DNA of 64,000 nt from Sphagnum compactum (lineage: Eukaryota; Bryophyta; Sphagnopsida; Sphagnales): contig OZ234499.1 of assembly GCA_965153455.1 (NCBI GenBank), positions 15,806,271-15,870,270 on the forward strand, written 5' to 3'. The position numbers and the translations under genes were made by a program. Under the pieces are notes generated by a model. That model saw only the letters and a list, made by a program, of their open reading frames with translations. It was not told the origin of the DNA and did no database searches. Positions 1 to 10,661 of this stretch are shown here, piece after piece. Numbering within the stretch: position 1 is the first letter of the stretch; each line of letters starts with the position of its first letter.

Positions 1-1199
1 CCCCCCACTGCCTGAAGGTACCTTAAAAGCAGAGCTTATGTTCAGTGTTCAAATTTCTCTTCAATCCAAGTACCAGTGTAACAACTGTGCAGGGACAGAA
101 TTCACTGAAGCCACCATGACTTGCCAATTGGAGTGTTCCCAGATTGTGGTACTTTTCATATCAGAAAACTGACTCTTCAACAAAGAAACAATTGGACCGA
201 TGAGTTTTATCTGTCCCATTGGAATTACACCTTACCAGTCTTCACAAAGACCTTTGGAAACAGTACTGGAAGTCCCCAAGATGGTCTTCAACTAATCACC
301 CACCAAAAGGGCTCTGAGGACTGCTTGGAACTCTTGCAGGCCCACAGGTAATCTCATGTAATGGTCCTAGTAATAATAGCAGCTGGTCACACCCTTGGTT
401 CACACTCTTGCTTATCAGCTTATGAGCAAAACTTGTCCACATACACAACTGGGGCTTATCACTTTCAGTTGGAAGGAACATGCCGACCCAGATTCACCAT
501 CAGCCCACAGAAGAGATTTATCAAAGGTCAGCAGTGTCCTGTAGATTCAAACCCAACTTTGACCACTTCACTTGTGACAGTGCAAAATGTGCCAAGGACT
601 GATTGGTGCAAACTGTGCCTTCTGTTCCAGACTGAAAGAAAACCTTCATGTTACTTCTCAGATGAAGAGTTAAGCTTCAACCACCCAGTTTCTGATGAAA
701 TGGAGCCAGTAGATGTGAAAGTGACAAAGTCTGTTGCTACCAGAATCTCCAGAACCACAGCCCCCAACACACCACAGGTGTTGTCCAACATAAACAAGAG
801 AATAAAGCAGCCCAGGGAGAACAGCTTACACCTGATTTGAGTCGAAGCTTGAACTTTCATGAACATTAAAGTACCACATGAGCTTGCAGAAGCCTAGCAC
901 CCCATGGGAAGTGATCAAGTATCAAGACCTTCACAGCTTGATGGACAGGCAGAACCATCAAACAGAACCAGCAGTTCAACAGGGAGCTGATCTCACCTAC
1001 GCAGCAACAACTTCTCAATCATGTGTCACAAAGTACAGAACAGACAGCTATTCCAAGAGACAGTAGCCCCCCCTCCCCCTGCAGAGAGAAGTGGCTTTCA
1101 AGAAGGAAGGTATCAGTCTGTACTGCCCCTGGGAACTCAAGTCTCAGATAGGCAGCAGCTGCCCGAAAACCACAATTGCCAAAGACTACACATTGGTGC
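1..1199. other. 3' flank of the RZ-1-like gene
   Basis: This stretch lies downstream of the stop codon of the minus-strand RZ-1-like gene. Open frames of up to 159 codons occur on the plus strand (for example 361-840), but they show no motif, low-complexity domain or splice context that I recognise. Part of it is probably the 3' untranslated region of the neighbouring gene. I see no clear polyadenylation signal that fixes its end. Confidence 0.4.
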
Positions 1200-3193
1200 T
1201 CAATAGCGATCTTCATATGAAGATCGTCCGCCACCATTGGCACCATTTGGGCGATCATATGGACCTGATCGGTCGCGGTGATAGCCACTGTCGTATCGGG
1301 ATGGCCCTCCACTGCTATAGCGGTCACTGCCACCACTTCCCCGACCACCTCCACCATCACGACTAGGTCGCCCACCTGCGCTCCCATAGCGATCACCACC
1401 ACCGTAACGATCAGAACCTGCATACCTGTCACTGCGGTCGCTGCCACTGTAACGGCTACTGCCACCACCACTGCTACCATACCGATCACTGCCACCTCCT
1501 GAGTAGCGATCGCCACGGCTGCTACCATATCTGTCAGAACCTCCGCTGCCAGAATAATAACGGCCCCCACCACCACCTCCCCCACCACCGGAAGGACATT
1601 CTCTGGCCCAATGACCAGGCTGACCACATTTAAAGCAATCACCACCCCCTCCTCCACCTCCTCCCCCATAGCTCCTACCACCCCCATTGTAACTTCCACC
1701 ACCACCACTGCCACCACCATACCGATCTCCACCCCAACCGCCGCCACTGCCTGTCTTAGGCTGTGCTTTGTTCACTGTGATTGGACGACCTTCCAATTCT
1801 TTCCCATGCATCCGGTCAATAGCCTCATTCATGGAGCGGTCATCAGCAAATGTCACAAAACCAAATCCGCGAGAACGTCCCATCTCCTTATCCACCACTA
1901 CCTGTGTAAAATTTACCTTCATAAGTACTGAGAAAATTAAAATCAACTTCAAAAGAATTTAGAGAATACACAATAATAACCTTATACAAGTAGATCTGAC
2001 AACAAAACAGCAACCAATTACCAAGCATGAAAAAGAGCAAACACAACCCTGATGAAGATAGAGAACAAGACTCGGAAAAAACTGAGGAGTGTTTTGAATG
2101 TCAGCAACAATCATATGTTCAAGGACCTTCAACATACTACCATAACATCACACTGACGAATTCAGCAGCTCCTGCAAAAAGGTGGAGGTTGATCTCAAAC
2201 ATTGATCATTTGTAATGAGTTTTGGTCCTGTCACAAGCCCCCCACAGTAACAGGAAAATCCAGCCATCATGCTGACTAGCTCGAGAAAACCTGAAAGAGA
2301 AGGAGAAGACCTAAAACCCAAGAAGAAAAAGGAACACCAAAAGAAAGAGAAAAATAGAAAAGGAAAGGAAAGGGAAAACCCACCAAAGAAAAGAGGAATG
2401 AAAGAGAGGAAGGAAATGAGGTGGAGAACTCTAAAGAGAAAGATCTTCAGGATAAAAGGGATAAAATACAGACGCAGTTCCAAAAGAGGCAGCTAAAGGA
2501 AGGCTTACAGACAAACCATTCCCATACTAACTGCTAAAGTCATGAAGATGTAGGAAATACAAATTCAAATCTGCTTTACAGTTGAGCACCTTCATTCCTC
2601 TAAGTGGAACACAATCTCAAAGATCAAAGCAGACATACTTTATCAACACTCCAGTTGCACAGGCGAGCACTTTCATTTTCCAACGTCAAAGCATAATCTC
2701 AAAGACTGCAGCAAACATACTTTAGGCATCCGGCTCATTCACTACTCTTTTGTCACACACAACAGTACTAAGTTCAGCATGTGTAGAGTTTTTCCTTGGC
2801 TAAAAGCTTCTTCTAGACCTAATCTAGAGCATCAAGTTAAGGTGTTGTCATGCACAGAAAATCCGGTGGTTACGTCATTGCCTACAACATGTTCACGGAA
2901 ACGCAACGAAACAGATCATGTTCCTTTCGCAAGCAAGAAGAAAGAACGAAAAAAATAAGGAAAAAAAGAAACTAGAGAAGGAAAACCAGAGAAGGACTGC
3001 ACCACACTACAACACAATACAACAAATTCTTCTCGTTAAAAGAAGCAGAAGAAGAAGAAGAAGAAGAAGAAGAGGACATCACCTTTGCTTCCGTGACGTC
3101 GCCGAAGGCGCGAAAGGCATCTTCTAGGGATCTGTCGGTAGTGCCCCACGACAATCCTCCAACAAAGACGCGAAACTCGTCGCCTGTCGACAT
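1200..3193 (-). CDS. RZ-1-like glycine-rich RNA-binding protein (RRM plus CCHC zinc knuckle)
   Basis: The coding sequence is complement(join(1200..1901,3083..3193)), 270 residues. The start is the ATG at 3193, the first methionine before the RRM. Exon 1 ends AAG before GTGATG, and exon 2 follows TTACACAG; the junction is in phase 0. Residues about 7-82 form an RRM with RNP2 VFVGGL and RNP1 RGFGFVTF. A glycine-rich linker leads to a zinc knuckle, CX2CX4HX4C, with C126, C129, H134 and C139. The tail (140-270) is rich in Gly, Ser, Arg and Tyr, with eight DRY words, and ends EDRY. This order is that of plant RZ-1 proteins, which bind RNA in the nucleus and act in splicing, cold response and gene regulation. 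Which RZ-1 paralogue this is cannot be told. The 1181-nt intron interrupts the RRM just before [10 protein letters not shown]. No defect is visible. Confidence 0.93.
3047..3074 (-). repeat. CTT repeat just inside intron 1 of the RZ-1-like gene
   Basis: On the transcript strand a run of about nine CTT triplets begins roughly ten bases after the 5' splice site (GTGATGTCC then CTT repeats). It is a plain microsatellite. A pyrimidine tract this close to a donor site could bind splicing regulators, but that is inference. Confidence 0.75.
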
Positions 3194-3270
3194 AATGGTT
3201 TCTCTGTCACAGGGAGGAGAAAACAGTAACGCTAGTAAAAAGGAATTCCTTCTCGCCCTCTGTTGCCGAT

Positions 3271-3316
3271 GTCGTTGTCGTCGTCGTCGTCCTCCTCCTC
3301 CTCCTCCTCCTCCTCG
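3271..3316 (-). repeat. Triplet repeats in the 5' leader of the RZ-1-like gene
   Basis: Upstream of the RZ-1-like ATG the transcript strand carries a GAG/GGA-type run followed by a GAC run (written on the plus strand as CTC and GTC triplets). It lies 78-123 nt before the start codon, so it is probably in the 5' untranslated region. Length variation among individuals would be expected. Confidence 0.7.
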
Positions 3317-3372
3317 ACTGCTGCTGCACAAGCGTCCGTCACTCACTTCCTCCTACACGGAAAAGAAAGGGA

Positions 3373-3386
3373 GCGCCAAACCCTAA
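3373..3386 (-). promoter_or_regulatory. Overlapping E2F-like site and telo-box upstream of the RZ-1-like gene
   Basis: The plus strand reads GCGCCAAACCCTAA. Its reverse complement contains TTTGGCGC, which fits the E2F consensus TTTSSCGC, and the plus strand contains the telo-box AAACCCTAA. The two share three bases. The pair lies about 180 bp upstream of the ATG. In plants both words are common in promoters or leaders of genes for cell proliferation and translation. Function here is inferred only from the motif. Confidence 0.5.
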
Positions 3387-3399
3387 AAGGGAGGGAGCA

Positions 3400-5437
3400 A
3401 TGGACTGCAAGCAAAGCGAGATCCTAATCCACATCCTGGTCTCAAGGAAGCAACGAGTGGTGGAGATCCGCCACGTCTCTTGGGACCTCATCGTAACAAT
3501 TTTCTTTTGCTTAATTTCTTTTTCTTACGGGCAGGCGGCAGGAGCCCGTTTAATGTATAGGAGAAGGTCTCGCTATGGGGGCCCTTTCAGATTTGGGATC
3601 CTTGAGGCCGGTAAGCCAAGTGGGGTCAAAAATTGGGAAAAAGGCCCCAATAGTGGGACCTAAGGCCCTTGCAAAAAGCAATGGTACCTTTTTTTTTTTG
3701 GGTTTTTTTAATTGACTAATTATAAAACTGGATCTTTCGAAATTTGAAAGCCTTTGTATTAGGGCCAACAAAATGGAGACTTAAATGAAATAAATGAGAG
3801 AAAGTTAAACATGATATATTCAAACTCGGGAATGACCTAAAAATACCCCCCCCCAAAAAAAAAAAAAGTGCCAATGTTTGCATTATTTTTTATTTTATTT
3901 TTCACCTTGATATCATTTTTTTTAACCAGGTATCATGGTACAAATATTTAGAAAAAAAATAAAATGGGTGGAGTTTTATGTAGGCTAATGCCTTAACCCT
4001 AGGGTGTTACCCTACACTTAAAAACGAGGGGAGAATCAAAATCCTTGAAATCGTAAAATGGTCATTCAAAAGAAAATGCCCACAAGTTTGTTAACACGAA
4101 TTCATTCATTCACACACACATGTCCAAAATGTGTTACTTACAAAAATACGCATCATTATTGTTTTGTTTTATTATTCAATTGATTAAATGGTTTATAATG
4201 GTAGCCAACAACAACAATTTCTCAAATGGATTTTTTTTCTCACCTTAAATTGGTGTGTAAATTAACTACATTTTTACATTTTAAATGCCAATTTTCAAAA
4301 GAAATTAGTTATAGCCCTTTTGGGAAACAATTTACAATGCCTAAATTTACATAAGGCATCAAAGATATTTCACAACATGTTCCATGTTTGAACTTTTGGA
4401 TGATGAGGTTTGCAATTAGTGTAACGATGAATGATTATTATACTTTTTGATTCATATTCAACACAAAATGATTAGCAAAAAGGTTTAGCATCAACCTTTT
4501 TAATTCGCCAAAAAACAAAGGAAAAAAAAAATAGTGCGATATTCGTTTTTTAAAAAAAATGAAATGAAAATTAGTCATATCTTGTAAACGGTGTTGAGTT
4601 GAACCATCACATTGCATTGTAAATTGTACAACAAATCGTCTATTACAATCAACTTCCACGTGGCGCATGTCACCATTTTGCACCATTAGATTTAAATCAA
4701 TCACCCATTAATTTTATAAACATTAGAGGTTTCCTTCCATTGTCACCATAACATTCATTAAGGGAACACCATTATCACTTCCAACAACGAGTGCTAAAAA
4801 TTGAAACCACAACAAACAAAGGACTTATGAAATTATGAAGCTTAATGGTAGTTCATAGTGAAGGCATGTTTTTCATTGCCAAATTGATTTGTGATGTGAC
4901 ATAACTCATTACAACCTACAAGTATGGATTTAAAACATTTCTTTCTAATGTTGTGCTTTTAAATTTTTGTTGTCACGTGTGTTTTATGAATTTGTTGTGT
5001 CTTGTTAATGGATTGGTCATTGTGCTTTGAAATCTTTTATTGTGTGCCTATCATTCAAATATCATGGCACAAATTGTGAAATGCAAAATAAATAGCGTGT
5101 TGCCATATTTTTTTAAGTTTAATAGAAATCTCGTCATTTTGTTTCCTCTTAAATTCCAATTGATGTTGTTTTTTGTGAACTTGAATGGAAACAAAATGGA
5201 ACCAAATCTTTACTAACAATCTTGTCATTTAGTTAGTGCGCCTTGGTGGATTGCCCACCTTTGTTCCTCATGTGCTTGAATTGTTTAAAATTCATTTTCT
5301 ATTAAAAAAGAAGGAAATGAACCTTTACCTAAGAAACCAAAAAAAATTAATGCTTTTCATAAGTGCAAGAAGATTTGAGCTATCCAATTTCCATTGGAAA
5401 AAATATTGAAATGTAATTCTATAAAAATTCATTGAAT
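3400..5437. other. AT-rich intergenic DNA without a recognised gene
   Basis: Beyond the GC-rich leader region the base composition falls sharply. The stretch has homopolymer runs of A, T and C and short open frames only. The 79-codon and 88-codon minus-strand frames show no motif I recognise. Confidence 0.6.
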
Positions 5438-8400
5438 GATCACAATTACAAAACCATGTTTTTAATGCCCCTAACATTGTGACTACAATGACATATGTGA
5501 CTAAACTATGCGTTTGATATGACTCGAGATACCACTTTTTTGTCCATTTTCCCACCCTCCCCAAGTGGGCATGTTTGATATGACTATATTACTACATAAT
5601 TTTAATCATATCAAACATTATTGTTCACACATGGATACCATGATGCTTACATGGCAGGAAAGTTGGTTTTTTAATTAATTTTAGTCATCGTAGTTGACAC
5701 ATGGCATTCCGAACTAGTATTTATGCTAGATTTTTGTCATTCAATGTGCTATTTTAGTTTCATAATTGCCAAATGTATAATTATATAATTAGATAATAAA
5801 TCTAAAAGTAATAAGACAAGCAAATACATTTCAACTCTGGAACTATCCAAATTTCAAAACTGCCCTTGATTTTTAACTCTAAAATATTAGTTATGCTTAG
5901 GGAATTAGGGATTACAACATAATTCAAATTATAAACAACTATATTCATGTTAAACCACAATAGAAATCAATGTAACATTGGAATTGAAAAGATTCAATAT
6001 TAAAAGAATTTGGCATAATGTAATTTATTCAAGAATCCTTAATAAGATTCATAGCTACAACATAACTAATCTAATTGATTTTGCCTTGTTATTGTTGTGA
6101 AATTTCATATTAATGCAACAAATTTGATAAATTCACTTAGTTCAATCAAGGCATTATTTTCCACTATCACAGTTTAAACAATCCTTTTAATTATCATCTC
6201 CATCATCTTCCTCTTCATCAATTGCACTAATAGTATAACCCCCTACAATGATGGTGGCTGAATTGTTTCATTAATAACAAAGGAATTTGAAGACCAACAT
6301 GTTGATTAACATGTTCAATTTTAAACATATCAAGATCCGTGGGGTCAATCTAAACCTTGTATAGTATGCATCTCCCATGAGGATCCTTTCAAAAAACAAC
6401 CTTCCAACCTCATTCCTTGGGGTTTTTAGAAAAGAACACATGTTTTATGTGTAAGGGGAAAACAAAAGATTGGTTCATGATCAAAATAAGGGAAGAAAAA
6501 CTTATAAGGGTAAACATGTGTTCAACACGTTTGATTGTTGTGTTCATCCCGTTGTAATTTGCCTTCACCCAATTACAAAACAAAACAACAGTCTTTAGGA
6601 TGCCATAATTTAAACTTTAGTATTTTTTCAACCCACCTTACATACTCCAATTTTGCAAGAATTTATCTCTTATTGTTTGGCCTTAATATGCATTCATGTT
6701 CAAACATTGTAGCTAGTCCACTATCACATGTTGTCAAATGGTATTCAGCAGTGGATGCATGGATGTGGTTACCAAAAGCATACATTGTTCAATAAGACCT
6801 AGCCTCTAGTGTTAATGGCGTGGACATGTGCAATGTGTCCTTATCAATTTGCTCCCTTTCCTTGATAGCTAATGTGATCACAAATCATTATCCCTACAAG
6901 GAAAGGCAACACTTCTTGAAGTTATATGGGAAACATAGGAACCTTTCATCGACCTTGGCAAACAACATATAAATTTGCACCTTCCCAAATTTTGTGCTTG
7001 CAACTTCTATGTTGTATTTCTTACAACAATATTAGGGATTTTATGCATACATGCTACATCAAAATGACACAACCCCACATGGTAAAACCAAAACAACATA
7101 TTCAAATCCACTTGTTCAACATTAAAGTCCTACCCATCCACCTACTTATAATTGTTGACAATTTGAATTAATGTTAAATAACTTAGAACTTGATGCCTAC
7201 AACCTACCCATATATAAATTTGAAGAGGCCATTGTTTAGAAAAAATTTCAAAATTTAAAAGACATTATCTAGAAAAAATTTTAAGTCTAAAGGAAAGAGA
7301 TTGCTCCTGCCATGTAGCCATCAATTCCACATTTTGAAGCACAAATGAATGTGCCATGTCACAAAAAGCTATAGTCATCATTCAAGGACACCCACCTCCT
7401 TCAAAAACTTCATCATGCATTTAAGGTTTTATTTATTCATCCCACACCCTTTGATTGGTGGCTGTAAAATCTTGCAAATATTTCATATAAAAGCCTAGAG
7501 CCTCTTCCAATGGATAGCCTTTAGCCATGTCGCCTTCCAGCTTTGCTTTATTTTAAACATAGCCCAAATGTTCTAAGGTAACATTTGATAGGATACATCT
7601 AGCAAGTATGCACCGGACTATAAATTTCCACTAAATGAACTAGTAAATGTGTCATGTGATGTCAAGAAATGAGGGAGATTTTTTTTTTGGAATAATATTA
7701 ATGTAAATGCCACATTTTTCTTGATCTCCCCCATTGTTTTAAATGGGTCAAAGATCTTGGCACATAACTTTTTTCAAACCCAAAATAAACAAATAATTAC
7801 CATTTTGTAGCCCTTTGTCATAAGATGTTGCATGCATATAGGTAACATATTTTGCATTTTGACATGATAGTCATGTAATTTCATCCCCCTCATTTCCCCA
7901 TCCTTTCAAAACAAAAAAAATTCAATGAAGATACATAACCATGGTTTTGAAACCAATGATATTTTGCAAAAACTTGTTTTTTTTTTACTCTAACAACACG
8001 TATGAAGCTACATGTTTAATGAACCACCCACATTAGGTTGCGGCCACAAATGGGGCTATATGTTACAATCTTTTAGGGCTTCCCATATTACTTTAGTATT
8101 TTTGCTACCAAATATGGTTTTTAAAACATTTTCACACAAGTTTTTCTCACAATTGCATCATATCAAATGTATTACAAATTAGTAGTTGCCACTAATAACA
8201 ATCTAACAGTTAGCTTTTGCTACACATTTTTCTTGGCTTCAACATGAAAGATTTAACTATGTTGTGAAAAATCAATAACTTACATACTAAATGTACATGC
8301 TTACCTACTAGTATGGCAATTCAAACATGACATTCCATCTTTTAATTCCGTGTTTATGTACATGGTCAAACTTTCCCCTTGCGTAGTTTCAAATATTTGC

Positions 8401-9560
8401 TAGCCATGACTTTTTTTCATATGTCCCTTTAGGTGTATTTGTTGCAGACACTCGAACAAGTGCATTCCTAATTTAAATTTTCCCATTGAATGTCACTTGT
8501 GCTCATCTATAAGGATTGCATCATGGCAAGTTCTTGCGTGTACCCCCATAAACCATCTTCTTCAACTTCCTTGTAAATCAAAATTTTGTATTGGGACCAC
8601 ATTTGGCATCCAATATGTCCTTTGGTCACATAGCCTACAAGCAAGCCATATGTTGGAAAGTAGTGTATGTTCCACATACACATTACTTTTATAATGAATT
8701 TTGCATTTTAAATATGTGTCAAATGCTTAAACACATTTCCACAACAGTTGAAGTTTTTTAATTAGGGGTTGCATCGTTACATGTGCAAGATCCTTTGCCA
8801 AGGATGATCAAGGCTAACATCAAAAAATAATGCCTAGTTACAAGCCATGGAGGATGATTGTAGTTTAACAAAACTAGAACCAAGTTGAATGGCATGACCC
8901 GAGGTCTCTAAATGGGTTTACATCGTCAAGTGCCAACCCTAATTTAATGTTGTGTGCAAACTCATGCCATTTTACATTCATGTGTTTCCAAGCTATAGAA
9001 TCTTGAACACTTTGATCAATCCATTTACAGAAGCACCATTTTTGTGCCATATGCACAATTATGCCATTGATTTGCATTTGTACATGTATAAAACCATGGG
9101 ATCAAAAAAAAATGTTGAAGCACGTTCCTTGGAACAACTTCTGACCCTTCCCCAAACCTACCAATATTACATTTGGGACACAATGCAGCATGCTTGTAAT
9201 CTTCACAAAAAAACACACATCCATTTACACATGCATGTATCGAATCATAAATTAGACCAAAAACTTAATGGGTGAAAGCATAATGTGGTGGACGAAAAGT
9301 GGCACATGCAAAGCCCACACAAAAATACACAAGTTTTTCAATCCTTTTGTTAGTGGCCCTTTCACAATTCCAACATTTGTGTTATACTCATTTTTGAAAG
9401 TTCATAACTTTTTTCTAAAATGGTTTAATCACCATGGTCTATAATTTATTTTCTTCCTATATAAGTCTACTAGAATGGTTAATATCAATGTGATTTTTTT
9501 TACATTTCACGTATGGGTGAAAATCCTTTTAAGGTGTACCATGCAAAACAAAAAAAACTT
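5438..9560 (-). mobile_element. Decayed CACTA (En/Spm) DNA transposon, approximate limits
   Basis: A minus-strand TNP2-type transposase relic (6187-9245) defines the element. The left edge is tentatively placed at 5438, where CACAATTACAAAACCATG looks like a CACTA end and where the following 150 bp resemble the sequence after 48671 elsewhere in this window. The repeated word GTTTGATATGA in 5512-5582 fits a subterminal region. No matching inverted terminus or 3-bp target duplication was found on the right, so that edge is arbitrary. Confidence 0.55.
6187..9245 (-). pseudogene. TNP2-type CACTA transposase, multiply frameshifted
   Basis: Reading the minus strand and switching frame several times gives a TNP2-like protein in the right order. 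About 9230-9150 encodes CEDYKHAALCPKCNIGRF, a cysteine-rich start. About 9000-8900 encodes SIAWKHMNVKWHEFAHNI then LGLALDDVNPFRDLGSCHST, the best match to the family. In the next frame NYNHPPWLVTRHYFLMLALI follows at about 8870-8800. About 8656-8597 gives PTYGLLVGYVTKGHIGC. A DUF4218-like piece, KLHDYHVKMQNMLP, lies at about 7885-7840, and EGDMAKGYPLEEALGFY at about 7536-7486. A C-terminal piece, DPTDLDMFKIEHVNQHVG, lies near 6350-6290, and an acidic tail DEEEDDGDDN ends near 6190. At least six frameshifts and several stops rule out function. Transposases of this family cut and paste elements with CACTA ends. Confidence 0.82.
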
Positions 9561-10661
9561 AATCTTTAATGTAGTCCTTTTTTTCCTTATATTTTGATCC
9601 CCATAAAATCTAATGAATCAAAAAGTGTCAAATATTTCATAAGTATCATATTTTAGACCACTACAATTTCAAAATGTGTTTTTACATGTAAGAAAAGATA
9701 AGGACATCAAGCATTTGAGTTTTGACTATTGTTTGTTTAATTGTTAGGGTTGTGTTTTGTAAAAGAAAAAGAAAAATATCAGTGGCCTTGTCCAACACAA
9801 AATCCTATGCCATGCAATGAATGAATGTCTCAGCCCACTAGGAACCCGGAAAGCTGAACATTTTGCAAGTAACAAGAGGCTTCTGAAATTAGAGTTTCAA
9901 GACATGTTTGTTTTGGCACAAAAGAACTACTGCTGACATTTAGAATCATGAGAGAGAATGAATACCTCCAATGTAATAGATGATGCTTGAAGGGCAACAA
10001 CACACATAGCATAATCAAAGGTGCCTGAAACCATCCAACAAACAATGCACACTTGGCGACAGGAGTAAAATCATCAGCATTTATATGACAGGTGGAGAAA
10101 ACGGGGAAAAGTTGAAACGGAAGGATGAAACAAACATCCTTTTCACAGAAAGCCAATTCCTGTTCTATTTCACCAACTGCTGTTTTTCACCAATCACAGA
10201 TTTTCCTAACAACATTGAATAAAAGGAGACCAGCACTAGAAAACAAAGCTGGAACAAACTGGCAATACTTCTCTTTAGAAAACTATTATACCCGCCAATG
10301 CTGCATATCAACAAAGCACATAGCTTCTCTTGAACATTGAAGCGCGATACTGGGGTGGTGTACCAGATTTCACCTACTTATATGCCTGTGCCTTTTGTAT
10401 GCATAGCTGAATATAAGAATTTTTTGATCAATAAACCACAATAGAGTAATGGAGGGGAAAAAACCACTAGACCATATAGTTCACAAATGTCATCACTTTT
10501 AGTAATGGCTGTTGTTGTGTTCAGAAGTTTTCATCGCCCAAAGGCAACAAAATTGCAACGAGACCCAGGTGTTTCAGATCATTCAACAAACAGTCCCAAC
10601 TTTCCAATCAACAAATTTGTTTGGCACCTGCATGATTCCAAGTTTGCTACACAGCTCGTGA
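9560..10661. other. Downstream flank of the CIP7-like gene
   Basis: The DNA becomes less AT-rich from about 9790, which suggests that part of this stretch is the 3' untranslated region of the minus-strand gene that stops at 10662. The minus-strand open frame 9830-10156 (108 codons) has no motif I recognise and is probably non-coding. Confidence 0.4.

Noticed and set aside
361-840. 159-codon plus-strand open frame
   Set aside because: It has no recognisable motif and lies downstream of the RZ-1-like gene on the other strand; composition gives no support.
1019-1747. Long minus-strand valine-rich frame overlapping the RZ-1-like exon
   Set aside because: It is a shifted-frame shadow of the GGT/GGC-rich exon 2 of the RZ-1-like gene.
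8952-9275. 107-codon plus-strand frame
   Set aside because: It is the antisense shadow of the cysteine-rich start of the CACTA transposase relic.
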